From the NCBI RefSeq assembly GCF_902497775.2, contig NZ_OZ024668.1:5812326-5876325 (forward strand): 64,000 nt of DNA. Direction: 5' to 3'. The position numbers were made by a program, and so were the translations under genes. The notes under the pieces were generated by a model. It ran no database searches. It was given only the letters and a program-made list of their open reading frames with translations, and was not told the DNA's origin. This DNA is from Pseudomonas fluorescens (GTDB lineage Bacteria; Pseudomonadota; Gammaproteobacteria; Pseudomonadales; Pseudomonadaceae). The first letter of the stretch is position 1. Every line of letters starts with the position of its first letter. Positions 1-9,835 of this stretch are shown piece after piece.

Positions 1-1234
1 TCCGCTCGCTGTACCAATCGACAAAGTTGACCACACCAAACTCATAGGTCTTCGAATAAGGCCCTGGCTGGTACGCCGTGGAGTTGATCCCGCGCTGGTT
101 CTCTTCCGCCAGGCGGCGGTCCTGATCGTTGGTGGCATCCCACACCTGGCGCATGCGCGCCGGGTCGTAATCCACGCCTTCAACCGCATCCTTGTGCACC
201 AGCCACTTGGTCGTGACCATGGTCTCTTGCGCACTGATTGGCCACACGGTGAAGACGATGATGTGATCGCCCATGCAGTGGTTCCACGAGTGCGGCAGGT
301 GCAGGATGCGCATCGAGCCCAGGTCAGGGTTCTTGATCCGGCCCATGAGCTTCTGGCAGCCCTGCTTGCCGTCCAGGGTCATCGATACCGTGCCTTTGAG
401 CAGCGGCATGCGTACGATGCGGTTGCGCAGGCCGAAGCTTGCGTGAGCGTAGGGGATCTTCTCGGCATCCCAGGCGGCGGCCGAGGCGGCGACATGGTCC
501 TTGAACGCTTGGTCGGCGCGCGGGTCGGTGACGTCGTCCCATTCCAGCAGGGTTTTCAGCAGTTCAGGGTGCGAGCCGCTGCAGTGGTAGCACTCGCGGT
601 TGTTTTCCAGCACCAGTTTCCAGTTGGCCTTTTCCATCAAGGTGGTTTGCACCGCCACCTTGGTGTTCTCCATGTCATAGGGTTCCATGTAGTGGGTCAG
701 GGTGGCGAGGAAGTCATCGATCGCCGGCGGGTTCTCGGCCAGGCTGATGAAGATGTAGCCACCGGCGGTCTTGATGTTGACCGGCTTGAGCCCGTACTGC
801 TTCATGTCGAAATCGGCGCCCATCTCGGTGCCGGCGAACAGCAGACGGCCGTCCAGCTCGTAGGTCCACTGGTGGTAATGGCAGACCAGCTTGGCGACCT
901 TGCCCTTGTCGCTGGTGCACAGGCGCGAACCGCGATGGCGGCAGACGTTATGGAAGGCATGCACCTGGCCTTCGGCTCCGCGCACCACCAGGATCGGGTT
1001 CTTGCCGATCTGCAAGGTGATGAAGTTGCCCTTGGTCGGGATTTCGCAGGTCATCCCGGCGATCAGCCATTCCTTCTGGAAGATCTCTTCCATATCGATC
1101 TGGAACAGGCGCTCGTCGCAGTAGAACGGCTGTGACAGCGAGTAGGTCCGCTCGCGGCTCTGCAGCATTTCGGCGGTGGCCTTGCGTGCAGGTTCCAGTG
1201 GATCGCCCAGACTCAAAGTTGCGGTGACGTCCAT
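1..1234 (-). CDS. gbcA: Glycine betaine monooxygenase, Rieske oxygenase subunit GbcA (3' end cut by window)
   Basis: Terminal oxygenase that, with reductase GbcB, demethylates glycine betaine to dimethylglycine and formaldehyde. The frame is open from the ATG at 1234 to the window edge, about 411 codons; the family is near 430 residues, so roughly 20 C-terminal residues are missing. The Rieske 2Fe-2S ligands are visible as Cys98-x-His100 and Cys118-x2-His121 (NVCRHRG, CHYHQW). The mononuclear-iron segment NRECYHCSGSHPELL follows. The start has GAGGA 8 nt upstream and the expected N-terminus MDVTATLSLGDP; an in-frame ATG 15 nt upstream is less likely. It is divergent from gbcB, as in other Pseudomonas. 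Confidence 0.95.
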   Translation of the reverse strand, partial: MDVTATLSLGDPLEPARKATAEMLQSRERTYSLSQPFYCDERLFQIDMEEIFQKEWLIAGMTCEIPTKGNFITLQIGKNPILVVRGAEGQVHAFHNVCRHRGSRLCTSDKGKVAKLVCHYHQWTYELDGRLLFAGTEMGADFDMKQYGLKPVNIKTAGGYIFISLAENPPAIDDFLATLTHYMEPYDMENTKVAVQTTLMEKANWKLVLENNRECYHCSGSHPELLKTLLEWDDVTDPRADQAFKDHVAASAAAWDAEKIPYAHASFGLRNRIVRMPLLKGTVSMTLDGKQGCQKLMGRIKNPDLGSMRILHLPHSWNHCMGDHIIVFTVWPISAQETMVTTKWLVHKDAVEGVDYDPARMRQVWDATNDQDRRLAEENQRGINSTAYQPGPYSKTYEFGVVNFVDWYSER

Positions 1235-1520
1235 CGTGTAGGTCCTCATGGCCAGTGCTTGTGGCCGGTGAAAGTGGCTAATCGTTGTTATGGCGACGCA
1301 AGGCTCAAATACAGCAGGATCATTTGCGATGGAGTGTGCGTTCGAAGTGCGCGCGAACCATATCCATGGGCGACATGATCAGATCCGTTTCCGACGCGCC
1401 AGCCCCTGTAGCCGGGGGCTGGTCGCGATAAGCACGCCAATGTCGCGGATGGGTAAGTGTTGCCTGCGCGGCTTAAGCAGAATCGCAGCCATCAGGCCGC
1501 AGTCGGCCGTGGAGACGAGC
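1235..1520. promoter_or_regulatory. Divergent gbcA/gbcB intergenic region
   Basis: This 286-bp gap separates the divergent gbcA and gbcB starts and must hold both promoters. In Pseudomonas both genes are activated by the AraC-type regulator GbdR in response to glycine betaine or dimethylglycine (established knowledge). I could not place a GbdR site with confidence. A GC-rich inverted repeat (GCCCCTGTAGCCGGGGGC) lies near 1403-1420. An open frame runs into gbcB from 1290, but its codons before 1521 have no family similarity that I recognise. Confidence 0.5.
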
Positions 1521-2621
1521 ATGTCCAACAGCTTCCTCAATCCGGTCAGCACCCAGACCTGGGCCAACGGCCGCCACATCGTCCGTTGCGTCAAGGTGAT
1601 CCAGGAAACCTGGGACGTGCGCACCTTCTGCTTCATGGCCGACCAGCCGATCATGTTCTTCTTCAAGCCCGGGCAGTTCGTCACCCTGGAGCTTGAGATC
1701 GACGGCGTGCCGATCATGCGCTCCTACACTATTTCCAGCTCGCCGTCGGTGCCTTACAGCTTCTCTGTGACCATCAAACGGGTACCGGGTGGCAAAGTGT
1801 CCAACTGGCTGCACGACACCCTGCACGAGGGCCAGGAGCTGGCAGTGCACGGGCCGGTCGGGTTATTCAACGCCATGGACTTCCCCAGTCCCAAGGTGCT
1901 GTACCTGAGCGGCGGCGTCGGCATCACCCCGGTGATGTCCATGGCCCGCTGGTTCTACGACACCAACGGCAATGTCGACATGGTCTTCGTGCACAGTGCG
2001 CGCTCACCGAAAGACATCATCTATCACCGCGAACTGGAGCACATGGCCTCGCGGATCGACAACTTCAGCCTGCACATCATTTGCGAGAAGCACGGCCTGG
2101 GCGAGCCCTGGGCAGGCTACCGGGGCTACCTGAACCAGAAGCTGATGGAGTTGATCGCCCCGGACTACATGGAGCGGGAAATCTTCTGTTGTGGCCCGAC
2201 GCCCTACATGAATGCGGTCAAGCGCCTGCTGGAAAGCAGCGGCTACGACATGAGCCGCTACCATGAGGAGTCGTTCGGTGCGACCCCGGCCGAGGTCAAG
2301 GCCGATGCTGTAGAACACGCGGAACAGGCTGCCGAAGCCGCCGAGGTGGACGCCAGCGACCTGCACCAGGTGGAGTTCACCGCCACCGGCAAGAGCATCC
2401 GCGTAGCCCCGGGCGAGACTGTGCACGCGGCAGCGGCCAAGCTCGGCCTGATGATCCCCAAGGCCTGCGGCATGGGCATCTGCGGCACCTGCAAGGTGCT
2501 AAAGCTGGGCGGCGAAGTGGAGATGGAGCACAACGGCGGCATCACCGAAGAGGATGAGGCCGAGGGGTACATCCTTTCGTGCTGCAGTGTGCCGAAAGGG
2601 GATGTGCGGATCGAATATTGA
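1521..2621 (+). CDS. gbcB: Glycine betaine monooxygenase reductase GbcB (FAD, 2Fe-2S)
   Basis: A 366-residue flavin and iron-sulfur reductase that passes electrons from NAD(P)H to GbcA. Order of domains: FAD-binding barrel with MRSYTISSSPS, NAD-binding domain with GGVGITPVMSM, then a C-terminal plant-type ferredoxin with CGMGICGTC and a fourth Cys in ILSCCSVP. The ATG at 1521 gives the N-terminus MSNSFLNPVSTQTW expected for the family and has GGAG about 8 nt upstream; upstream in-frame starts would add 77 unrelated residues. It is transcribed away from gbcA and ends at a stem-loop facing the convergent chemoreceptor gene. Confidence 0.95.
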   Translation: MSNSFLNPVSTQTWANGRHIVRCVKVIQETWDVRTFCFMADQPIMFFFKPGQFVTLELEIDGVPIMRSYTISSSPSVPYSFSVTIKRVPGGKVSNWLHDTLHEGQELAVHGPVGLFNAMDFPSPKVLYLSGGVGITPVMSMARWFYDTNGNVDMVFVHSARSPKDIIYHRELEHMASRIDNFSLHIICEKHGLGEPWAGYRGYLNQKLMELIAPDYMEREIFCCGPTPYMNAVKRLLESSGYDMSRYHEESFGATPAEVKADAVEHAEQAAEAAEVDASDLHQVEFTATGKSIRVAPGETVHAAAAKLGLMIPKACGMGICGTCKVLKLGGEVEMEHNGGITEEDEAEGYILSCCSVPKGDVRIEY

Positions 2622-2638
2622 GCCGCCGCTAATCGCGT

Positions 2639-2676
2639 GGCAAGTCGGTGCGACGCCTCGACTTGCCCCTCGATGG
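2639..2676. terminator. Stem-loop/REP-variant between convergent genes
   Basis: An 8-bp perfect inverted repeat, GGCAAGTC (2639-2646) and GACTTGCC (2660-2667), lies between the convergent stops of gbcB and the chemoreceptor gene. The right part (2650-2676) matches 47584-47610 at 24 of 27 positions, so it is a dispersed repeat and not just a private hairpin. Bidirectional termination is inferred; there is no long T-tract. Confidence 0.6.
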
Positions 2677-2677
2677 T

Positions 2678-4303
2678 TTACACGCTGAAGCGCGCCACCA
2701 GCCCGCTCAGGTCCACCGCCAGGCGCGACAGTTCGGCGCTGGCCGCGCTGGTCTGGTGGGCGCCGGTGGCCGACTGCACCGACAGGTCGTTGATGTTGAC
2801 CAGGTTGCGGTCGACTTCGCGGGCGACCTGCGCCTGCTCTTCGGCGGCGCTGGCGATCACCAGGTTGCGCTCGTTGATTTCGGCGACCGCACCGGTGATG
2901 GTTTCCAGCGCCAGGCCGGCGCCGCGGGCAATGTTCAGGGTCGACTCGGCGCGTTCGGTGCTGTTGCGCATGGAGTTGACCGCCTGCTCGGTGCCGCCCT
3001 GGATGCTGCCGATCATCCGTTCGATTTCGCTGGTCGACTGCTGGGTACGGTGGGCCAGGGCACGCACTTCGTCGGCCACCACGGCAAAGCCACGACCGGC
3101 TTCGCCGGCACGCGCCGCTTCGATGGCGGCGTTGAGCGCCAGCAGGTTGGTCTGGTCGGCCAGGCCGCGAATCACGTCGAGCACCTTACCGATATCGCGC
3201 GATTCTTCTGCCAGGTTACCGATCAGCTCGGCAGTGCCTTGCACGTCGGTGCTCATACGCTCGATGGCGCTGACGGTTTCCATGACCAAGTCACGACCGT
3301 CACCGGCCGAGCGGGTGGCTTCCTTGGAGGCTTCTGAAGTGCTCACAGCGTTGCGCGCGACTTCTTCCACGGCGCTGGTCATCTCGGTGACGGCAGTGGC
3401 GGCCTGTTCGATTTCGTTGTTCTGCTGCTGCAGGCCACGGGCGCTTTCGTCGGTGACGCAGTTGAGCTCTTCAGCCGCCGACGCCAGCTGGGTGGCCGAG
3501 CCGGAAATCTGCTGCAGGGTATCGCGCAACTTGTTCTGCATCTTGGCCATGGCCTTGAGCAGGCGCGCGGCTTCGTCCTGGCCTTCGGCTTCGATAGTGC
3601 GCGTCAGGTCGCCTTCGGCAATGCGCTCGGCGGCCTGCAGGGCTTCCTCGATCGGTTTGACGATGCTGCGGGTCAGCAGCAGTGCGCAGATCAGGGTCAG
3701 GGCGGTGGCGGCCAGCAGCAGGCCGATCACCAGGGTGACGGCATTGGAATACTGCTCGGCAGCGGTGCGGTTGATCTCGCTGGTTTGCTCGGTGTTGATG
3801 CTGACCAGTTGATCCATGACGCTGTTGATCTGCTCGGAGCTGTCGAGCATGTCGCGGTTGATCAGGGTGCGCAGGGTGTCCAGGTCATTGTTCTGCGAGG
3901 CCAGGCGCATGCGGTTTTCCAGCTGGCGGTACTGGCCCAGCAACTGCACATACTGGTTGTACGCCGAGCGCTCCTGGTTGCCGAAGATCAACGGCTCGTA
4001 AACCCGGCGCGCTTCGTCGATCTGCTGGTTGCGCTGGTCGATCAGCTTGAGGGTGGCCTGCAGGGTGTCGGCTTCGCGGTTGAGCAGCAGGCGATACGAC
4101 AAGGTGCGCAGGCGCAGGGTCAATTGGGTCAGTTGGTCGAGGTTGGTGAGGCTCGGTACCGTCGAGGTTTCGATGGTTTCGCCGGCTTGGCGAATCTTGC
4201 TCATCTGGTTCAGGGCGAACAAACCCAGGGCCAGCATCAGCGCACCGATCAGAGCAAAACCCAGAAGCGCGCGCGGGGCGATATTCATGTTGCGTAGGGA
4301 CAT
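2678..4303 (-). CDS. Methyl-accepting chemotaxis protein with helical sensor domain
   Basis: A 541-residue transmembrane chemoreceptor. TM1 is about residues 11-31, an all-helical periplasmic domain (4HB type) about 35-187, TM2 about 188-210, then HAMP and a long cytoplasmic signalling coiled coil. The conserved hairpin tip reads [20 protein letters not shown]. No CheR-docking pentapeptide is seen; the protein ends VARFSV. I chose the ATG at 4303 ([16 protein letters not shown]) because positive residues then lead directly into TM1; an ATG 27 nt upstream is possible. The ligand is unknown. Its place next to gbcAB suggests, without proof, a link to quaternary amines or amino acids. Confidence 0.9.
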   Translation of the reverse strand: MSLRNMNIAPRALLGFALIGALMLALGLFALNQMSKIRQAGETIETSTVPSLTNLDQLTQLTLRLRTLSYRLLLNREADTLQATLKLIDQRNQQIDEARRVYEPLIFGNQERSAYNQYVQLLGQYRQLENRMRLASQNNDLDTLRTLINRDMLDSSEQINSVMDQLVSINTEQTSEINRTAAEQYSNAVTLVIGLLLAATALTLICALLLTRSIVKPIEEALQAAERIAEGDLTRTIEAEGQDEAARLLKAMAKMQNKLRDTLQQISGSATQLASAAEELNCVTDESARGLQQQNNEIEQAATAVTEMTSAVEEVARNAVSTSEASKEATRSAGDGRDLVMETVSAIERMSTDVQGTAELIGNLAEESRDIGKVLDVIRGLADQTNLLALNAAIEAARAGEAGRGFAVVADEVRALAHRTQQSTSEIERMIGSIQGGTEQAVNSMRNSTERAESTLNIARGAGLALETITGAVAEINERNLVIASAAEEQAQVAREVDRNLVNINDLSVQSATGAHQTSAASAELSRLAVDLSGLVARFSV

Positions 4304-4577
4304 GGTGGTATCCAGGGGGGAAAAGGGCACGCGATCCGTGCGCCGAAGTCAGGACTGCCATGCCTATCGGTCGGCCGGGTAAAGACTTGAGCGGGCGAAG
4401 ATGAAATTGTGAGGCAGCTATCTTTTTTCCTGACGGGCGGTGCTTATAACGGGGAACCGGACCCGGATCGGTGGGTCAATCTGCACCAGGCCGAAGCGTC
4501 TAAACCCGATATCCCTGGCGAGCACGCGGACTTTTCTTTATCGTGTGCGCCCCCTGAAACACCCCGAGAAGGCAATC

Positions 4578-4808
4578 ATGTTGGAAACTTCCCTTAGTCA
4601 ACTGGAGCAACTGGTCAGCGACCTGGTGCAGAAGAATCAGGAACTGACCGAGCGCAACGCGCAAATCAGTACCGAACTGGCCCAGGCCAAAGATGAAAAC
4701 GACAGCCTGCAATTGAGCCTGCTGGAGCAGGAAGAAAAGCAGGGCGCTACCGCCGCGCGCATTCAGGCCCTGGTTGAGCGTGCCAGCGCTGGTGCCGTGA
4801 ACGCATGA
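4578..4808 (+). CDS. TIGR02449 family small coiled-coil protein (ZapB-like)
   Basis: A 76-residue, almost wholly helical protein with leucine/glutamine-rich heptads (LETSLSQLEQLVSDLVQKNQ). It resembles the TIGR02449 family, usually found immediately before zapA and compared with the divisome coiled-coil protein ZapB. The ATG at 4578 follows GAGAAGG; the frame continues upstream but that stretch (basic, no heptads) is not family-like. Its stop overlaps the zapA-type gene by the ATGA arrangement at 4805-4808, so the two are co-translated. Role in cell division is inferred from the partner. Confidence 0.8.
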   Translation: MLETSLSQLEQLVSDLVQKNQELTERNAQISTELAQAKDENDSLQLSLLEQEEKQGATAARIQALVERASAGAVNA

Positions 4809-5107
4809 AAACCTCAGCGCAGCCGATCAATGTCGTGTCGATCCTCGGCAGCGATTATTCGATCAAGGCCCCCGAAGGCCAGGAGCAGGCGCTGGCGCAA
4901 GCGGTGCAGATGCTCAATGCCTCATTGGCCGATACCAAGCGTAAATACCCGACTCTGATCGGTGACAAGCTGCTGGTACTGGCAGCCCTGAACCTGTGCT
5001 CGCAGCAGATCGAACTGCAACAGCAGCACCAGCAGGCCCTCGACCGTTACCAAGAGCAAGTCAACGCCACGGTCGATGTGATTGCCCGGACCATCAGCAA
5101 CAGCTGA
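4805..5107 (+). CDS. ZapA family cell division protein
   Basis: A 100-residue protein of the ZapA family, which binds and cross-links FtsZ filaments in the cytoplasm. The N-terminal globular part contains VVSILGSDYSIKAPEGQEQ and the C-terminal half is a long coiled coil rich in Gln and Leu. It overlaps the upstream TIGR02449 gene by 4 nt. In pseudomonads the main zapA is normally followed by 6S RNA (ssrS) and a 5-formyltetrahydrofolate cyclo-ligase gene. Here it is followed by a chemoreceptor, so this copy is probably a paralogue. Confidence 0.85.
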   Translation: MKTSAQPINVVSILGSDYSIKAPEGQEQALAQAVQMLNASLADTKRKYPTLIGDKLLVLAALNLCSQQIELQQQHQQALDRYQEQVNATVDVIARTISNS

Positions 5108-5261
5108 TCGCGCCGATTCCCTCGCTTCAACTTTTTGCCAGCTCATCACCTTCGGGAAGGTGGGCCGGCATTGCTGTGGATCACTGTAATAATTGTATTT
5201 CCTGTTGTATACAATTGGCCTATCTCTTGCACCGCAGGGCTTATTTACCGAGGGGAAATAC

Positions 5262-7199
5262 ATGCAGTTCTGGCGACGCAGTATCCAGTGGCAACTGATC
5301 GCAAGCATGGGGGCAGCGCTGTTGCTGAGCATTCTGATCGTGGTCGGCATCTACAGCCTGGCGGTCAATCGCCTGACCGAACGTTACCTGGTCGACACTG
5401 CCTTGCCGGCGAGCATTGAGGCGATTCGTAACGACATCGAGCGCATGCTGGGCCGGCCGTTGACGGCGGCGGCCGATATCGCCAACAACACGATGCTGCG
5501 CGATTGGCTGGCGGCGGGTGAAGACAGCGCCCAGGCACCGCAATTCATCGAGTACCTCGAAGCCCTGCGCAAGCACAATCAGGCCTTTACCGCGTTGTTT
5601 GCCGCGACCGCGAGCAACCACTACTACAACGAGAAGGGCCTGGACCGTACCCTCAGCCGCAGCAACCCGGCAGACAAGTGGTTCTTCGGCTTCATCGACA
5701 GTGGCAACCCGCGCCTGCTGAACATCGACACCGATGGCAGTACCGGCGAACTGGCGCTGTTCATCGACTATCGGGTGGAGAAAGCCGGGCAACTGGTGGG
5801 CATCGCCGGCCTTGGCCTGCGCATGACCGAATTGTCCGAGCTGATCCACAACTTCAGTTTTGGTGAGCGTGGGCGGGTCATGCTGGTGCGCGGCGACGGT
5901 TTGATCCAGGTGCATCCGCAAGCGGAGTTCAGCGGCAAGCGCCAGTTGGCCGAGCAGATTGGCGGCGAGGCTACCAAGCGGGTTCTCAGTCGTGAACAGG
6001 GCCTGCACAGTAGCCGTTTCGAGCGCGATGGCGAGAGCTACCTGGCCCTCAGCCTGCCGTTGCGTGACCTTAACTGGACGCTGGTCGCCGAAGTGCCAGA
6101 AGCACAGATCTACGCCCAGGTGCGCGAGACCGTCTGGCTGACCAGCCTGATCGGCGGCGCCGTGGCGCTGGTGTCGTTGCTGCTGGTGGTGTTGCTGGCC
6201 CGCGGTATCGTGCGGCCGATCCGGCGTGTGACCGGCGCCTTGATGGCTATTGGCAATGGCGGCGGCGACCTGACCCAGCGCCTGGACGAAAACCGCGCTG
6301 ACGAACTGGGTGACCTGGCCCGTGGCTTCAACCGTTTTCTCGACAGCCAGCGTGACCTGATCGGTGAAGTGTTGAGCACCAGCGAACGCCTGCACGCGTC
6401 GGTGGAGCAAGTGACCCACGTGGTAGCGAACACTGCCGAACGTTCCGGCCGCCAGCAGGAAATGACCGAAATGGTCGCTACGGCCGTGCATGAGATGGGC
6501 CTGACCGTGCAGGACATTGCCCAGAATGCCGGCAACGCTGCCGTGGCCTCGGAAACCGCGCGCACCGAAGCGCTGCAGGCCCGCGAAGTGGTGCGCCGCT
6601 CGATCGCTCATATCGAGGGCATGTCCGAGGAGATTGGCCAGGCGGCCAGTGCGGTCCGTGAGCTGGCCACGGAAGTCGCGTCGATTGACGAAGTGTTGGC
6701 GGTGATCCGCAGCATCTCCGAGCAAACCAACCTGCTGGCGCTCAACGCCGCCATCGAGGCGGCGCGGGCCGGTGAAATGGGTCGCGGTTTTGCCGTGGTC
6801 GCCGATGAAGTACGGACTCTGGCGCGGCGTACCCAGGTGTCTACCGATGAAGTGCAGCAGATGATCCTGCGCCTCAAGCATGGCGCGGGCAGTGCGGTGG
6901 CGTCGATGCAGGCCGGGCAGGCGGCAACCGGGACGGGCGTGGAGTCGAGCCAGCAGACCGGCGCTTCGCTGGGCACCATCACCGATCAGGTCGAGCACAT
7001 CAGCGATATGAACCATCAGGTGGCGACGGCGACTGAAGAGCAGTCGGCGGTCACCGAGGCAATCAACCGCACGGTGCAGGGGATTTCCGACCTGGCGCGA
7101 GAGACGGCGGTGGATGTGCAGGGTTGTCGGCAGGAGTGTCAGGCGTTACGCGGCTTGGCCGATGATCTGGCGCGGCAGATGGGTGGGTTTCGCCTTTGA
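5262..7199 (+). CDS. mcpH: Methyl-accepting chemotaxis protein, McpH-like (dCache sensor)
   Basis: A 645-residue chemoreceptor. TM1 is about residues 12-33, a large periplasmic region of about 250 residues with Cache features ([18 protein letters not shown]) follows, TM2 is about 290-311, then HAMP and the signalling domain with [20 protein letters not shown]. Start is the ATG at 5262 with AGGGG about 7 nt upstream; the frame also opens at a TTG 69 nt earlier without a good ribosome site. In P. putida the receptor between the ZapA-like gene and ltaE is McpH, which senses purines. I transfer that name by position and architecture; ligand specificity was not tested residue by residue. Confidence 0.8.
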   Translation: MQFWRRSIQWQLIASMGAALLLSILIVVGIYSLAVNRLTERYLVDTALPASIEAIRNDIERMLGRPLTAAADIANNTMLRDWLAAGEDSAQAPQFIEYLEALRKHNQAFTALFAATASNHYYNEKGLDRTLSRSNPADKWFFGFIDSGNPRLLNIDTDGSTGELALFIDYRVEKAGQLVGIAGLGLRMTELSELIHNFSFGERGRVMLVRGDGLIQVHPQAEFSGKRQLAEQIGGEATKRVLSREQGLHSSRFERDGESYLALSLPLRDLNWTLVAEVPEAQIYAQVRETVWLTSLIGGAVALVSLLLVVLLARGIVRPIRRVTGALMAIGNGGGDLTQRLDENRADELGDLARGFNRFLDSQRDLIGEVLSTSERLHASVEQVTHVVANTAERSGRQQEMTEMVATAVHEMGLTVQDIAQNAGNAAVASETARTEALQAREVVRRSIAHIEGMSEEIGQAASAVRELATEVASIDEVLAVIRSISEQTNLLALNAAIEAARAGEMGRGFAVVADEVRTLARRTQVSTDEVQQMILRLKHGAGSAVASMQAGQAATGTGVESSQQTGASLGTITDQVEHISDMNHQVATATEEQSAVTEAINRTVQGISDLARETAVDVQGCRQECQALRGLADDLARQMGGFRL

Positions 7200-7202
7200 A
7201 AT

Positions 7203-7260
7203 TATCGCGGGGCAAGCCCGCTCCCACTGAGCCCTGTGGGAGCGGGCTGGCCCCGCGATA
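7203..7260. repeat. REP pair (BIME-like palindrome)
   Basis: Two REP units in inverted orientation (core TCGCGGGGCAAGCCCGCTCC and its complement with one change) form a long hairpin. It begins 3 nt after the mcpH stop and ends 6 nt before the ltaE stop. It fills the convergent gap and probably acts as a bidirectional terminator. Confidence 0.9.
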
Positions 7261-7266
7261 AGACCC

Positions 7267-8307
7267 TCAAGCCCCCATCACCGCCCGGATATCCGCCGCC
7301 AGTTCACGCACCCGCGCCTCTTCGGTATCCCACGAGCACATGAACCGGGCGCCGCCGCTGCCGATAAAGGTGTAGAAGCGCCAGCCCTTGTTGCGCAAGG
7401 CTTCCAGCGCCGGTTCCGACATCTGCAGGAACACCCCGTTGGCTTCCACCGGGAACATCAGCTCAACGCCCGGCACATCGCCTACCAGCTCGCTGAGCAG
7501 CTGCGCGCAGCGATTGGCGTGGATAGCGTGACGCTGCCAGGCGCCGTCTTCCAGCAAACCGACCCACGGCGCGGACAAAAAGCGCATCTTCGACGCCAAC
7601 TGCCCGGCCTGCTTGCAGCGGTAGTCGAAGTCTTCGGCCAGCTCGCGGTTGAAGAACAGGATCGCTTCACCTACCGCCATGCCGTTTTTGGTGCCGCCAA
7701 AGCACAGCACATCGACCCCGGCTTTCCAGGTCAGCTCGGCCGGGGTGCAGCCGAGGAACGCGCAGGCGTTGCTGAAGCGGGCGCCGTCCATGTGCAGGTT
7801 CAGGCCCAGTTCCTTGCAGGTGGCGCTGATGGCCTTGAGTTCTTCCGGGCGGTAGACGCTGCCGACTTCGGTGGCCTGGGTGATGGTGACCACCCGTGGC
7901 TTGGGGTAGTGGATGTCCTGGCGCTTGAGAGCGACTTCGCGGATCGAGTCGGGGGTCAGCTTGCCGGCTTCACTGCGCGCGGTAAGCAGTTTGGAGCCGT
8001 TGGAGAAGAACTCCGGCGCGCCGCACTCGTCGGTCTCGACGTGGGCGGTCTCCGAGCAGATCACGCTGTGATAGCTCTGGCACAGCGACGACAGCGCCAG
8101 GGAGTTGGCCGCGGTGCCGTTGAAGGCGAAGAACACTTCGCAGTCGGTTTCGAACAGTTTGCGGAAATACTCCGAGGCGCGAGCCGTCCATTGGTCGTCG
8201 CCGTAGGCGCGCTCATGGCCCTGGTTGGCCTTTTCCATGGCGGCCCAGGCTTCCGGGCAGATACCTGAGTAGTTGTCGCTGGCGAATTGCTGGCTTTTAT
8301 CTGGCAT
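7267..8307 (-). CDS. ltaE: Low-specificity L-threonine aldolase
   Basis: A 346-residue PLP enzyme that splits L-threonine or allo-threonine into glycine and acetaldehyde. The fold-type I signature includes FNGTAANSLAL near the N-terminus, LHMDGARFSNA (Asp that binds the PLP pyridine nitrogen) and the Schiff-base lysine in FGGTKNG. The length is normal for the family and the product begins MPDKSQQFASDNYSG. It is convergent with mcpH and divergent from glyA. Together with GlyA it joins threonine, glycine and serine pools to the sarcosine pathway. Confidence 0.95.
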   Translation of the reverse strand: MPDKSQQFASDNYSGICPEAWAAMEKANQGHERAYGDDQWTARASEYFRKLFETDCEVFFAFNGTAANSLALSSLCQSYHSVICSETAHVETDECGAPEFFSNGSKLLTARSEAGKLTPDSIREVALKRQDIHYPKPRVVTITQATEVGSVYRPEELKAISATCKELGLNLHMDGARFSNACAFLGCTPAELTWKAGVDVLCFGGTKNGMAVGEAILFFNRELAEDFDYRCKQAGQLASKMRFLSAPWVGLLEDGAWQRHAIHANRCAQLLSELVGDVPGVELMFPVEANGVFLQMSEPALEALRNKGWRFYTFIGSGGARFMCSWDTEEARVRELAADIRAVMGA

Positions 8308-8374
8308 GACACGGTCCTGTGAACGACGCAGGTGAGCACTCTAAACCAAGAATTGTGGCGTCGCCTATACAAAG

Positions 8375-8432
8375 CATCACGGGGCAAGCCCGCTCCTACC
8401 GAGCCCAGTGGGAGCGGGCTTGCCCCGCGATG
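8375..8432. repeat. REP pair (BIME-like palindrome)
   Basis: Two inverted REP units with the cores GGGGCAAGCCCGCTCCTACC and its near complement lie between the divergent ltaE and glyA genes, 68 nt upstream of the ltaE start and 129 nt before glyA. This is one of the few REP pairs in the window that is not downstream of a gene. It may separate the two promoters. Confidence 0.9.
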
Positions 8433-8561
8433 AGGCTGCATGTCGTAAACGCACCTTTGCGTGGCGTCCGTAGGCATCTGGGCTGTCTGCGTCGGTCATA
8501 CCATCGCTGCAAAAGGGCAATTGCCTGACAAGAACCGATGCCGCTGCCGGGAGAGACTGCG

Positions 8562-9815
8562 ATGTTCAGCAAGCAAGACCAGATCCAGGGTTATGACGAT
8601 GCACTGCTGGCGGCGATCAATGCCGAAGAGCAACGCCAGGAAGATCACATCGAGCTGATCGCCTCGGAAAACTACACCAGCAAGCGCGTCATGCAGGCCC
8701 AGGGCAGCGGCCTGACCAACAAATACGCCGAAGGCTATCCGGGCAAGCGCTATTACGGCGGTTGCGAGCATGTGGATAAAGTCGAGCAACTGGCCATCGA
8801 TCGCGCCAAGCAGCTGTTCGGCGCCGATTACGCCAACGTCCAGCCGCACTCCGGCTCCTCGGCCAACAGCGCCGTGTACCTGGCTCTGCTGCAAGCCGGC
8901 GACACCATCCTGGGCATGAGCCTGGCCCACGGCGGTCACCTGACCCACGGCGCCAAGGTGTCGTCCTCGGGCAAGCTGTACAACGCCGTGCAGTACGGTA
9001 TCGACACCAACACCGGGCTGATCGACTACGACGAAGTCGAGCGCCTGGCGGTGGAAAACAAGCCGAAGATGATCGTCGCCGGGTTCTCGGCCTACTCGAA
9101 AACCCTCGATTTCCCACGTTTTCGTCAGATTGCCGACAAGGTGGGTGCCTACCTGTTCGTCGACATGGCCCACGTCGCCGGCCTGGTTGCCGCTGGCCTG
9201 TACCCGAACCCGCTGCCCTACGCCGACGTAGTCACCACCACCACCCACAAAACCCTGCGCGGTCCGCGTGGCGGCCTGATCCTGGCGCGCAGCAACGAAG
9301 AAATCGAGAAAAAGCTCAACGCCGCGGTGTTCCCCGGCGCTCAGGGTGGCCCGCTGATGCACGTGATCGCCGCCAAGGCGGTGTGCTTCAAGGAGGCGCT
9401 GGAGCCTGGCTTCAAGACTTATCAACAGCAGGTGATCGACAACGCCCAGGCCATGGCCGAGGTGTTCATCAAGCGCGGTTATGACGTGGTCTCCGGCGGC
9501 ACCGACAACCACCTGTTCCTGGTCAGCCTGATCCGCCAGGGCCTGACCGGCAAAGATGCCGACGCCGCCCTGGGCCGCGCCCACATCACCGTCAACAAGA
9601 ACGCCGTGCCCAACGACCCGCAGTCGCCGTTCGTCACCTCCGGCCTGCGCATCGGCACCCCGGCGGTCACCAGCCGCGGCTTCAAGGTCAGCCAGTGCGT
9701 GGAACTGGCCGGCTGGATCTGCGACATCCTCGATAACCTCGGCGATGCCGATGTCGAGGCCGATGTTGCGAAGAACGTGTCGGCACTGTGTGCAGATTTC
9801 CCGGTTTATCGCTGA
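8562..9815 (+). CDS. glyA: Serine hydroxymethyltransferase
   Basis: A 417-residue PLP enzyme that interconverts serine plus tetrahydrofolate with glycine plus 5,10-methylene-tetrahydrofolate. Visible features are LIASENYTS near the N-terminus, [15 protein letters not shown], and the PLP lysine in [14 protein letters not shown] at about residue 229. Start is the ATG at 8562 with GGGAGAG upstream. It is the first gene of a tight glyA-soxBDAG-purU run (20 nt to soxB), so glycine and methylene-folate made by sarcosine oxidase can be turned into serine. This matches the glyA1 copy of the sox locus rather than the housekeeping copy (inference from context). Confidence 0.96.
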   Translation: MFSKQDQIQGYDDALLAAINAEEQRQEDHIELIASENYTSKRVMQAQGSGLTNKYAEGYPGKRYYGGCEHVDKVEQLAIDRAKQLFGADYANVQPHSGSSANSAVYLALLQAGDTILGMSLAHGGHLTHGAKVSSSGKLYNAVQYGIDTNTGLIDYDEVERLAVENKPKMIVAGFSAYSKTLDFPRFRQIADKVGAYLFVDMAHVAGLVAAGLYPNPLPYADVVTTTTHKTLRGPRGGLILARSNEEIEKKLNAAVFPGAQGGPLMHVIAAKAVCFKEALEPGFKTYQQQVIDNAQAMAEVFIKRGYDVVSGGTDNHLFLVSLIRQGLTGKDADAALGRAHITVNKNAVPNDPQSPFVTSGLRIGTPAVTSRGFKVSQCVELAGWICDILDNLGDADVEADVAKNVSALCADFPVYR

Positions 9816-9835
9816 GTGGTCCAGGAGTAAAGACT

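Noticed and set aside
1290..1520. N-terminal extension of gbcB of 77 residues
   Set aside because: The extension has no family similarity, and the ATG at 1521 has a ribosome site and the expected N-terminus.
5108..5261. 6S RNA (ssrS) expected after zapA
   Set aside because: The gap is only 154 nt. I see neither the long 6S hairpin with central bubble nor the downstream 5-formyltetrahydrofolate cyclo-ligase gene.
8433..8561. Glycine riboswitch before glyA
   Set aside because: The GGGAGAG near the start is simply the ribosome-site region. The paired aptamer core and a second aptamer are not visible.
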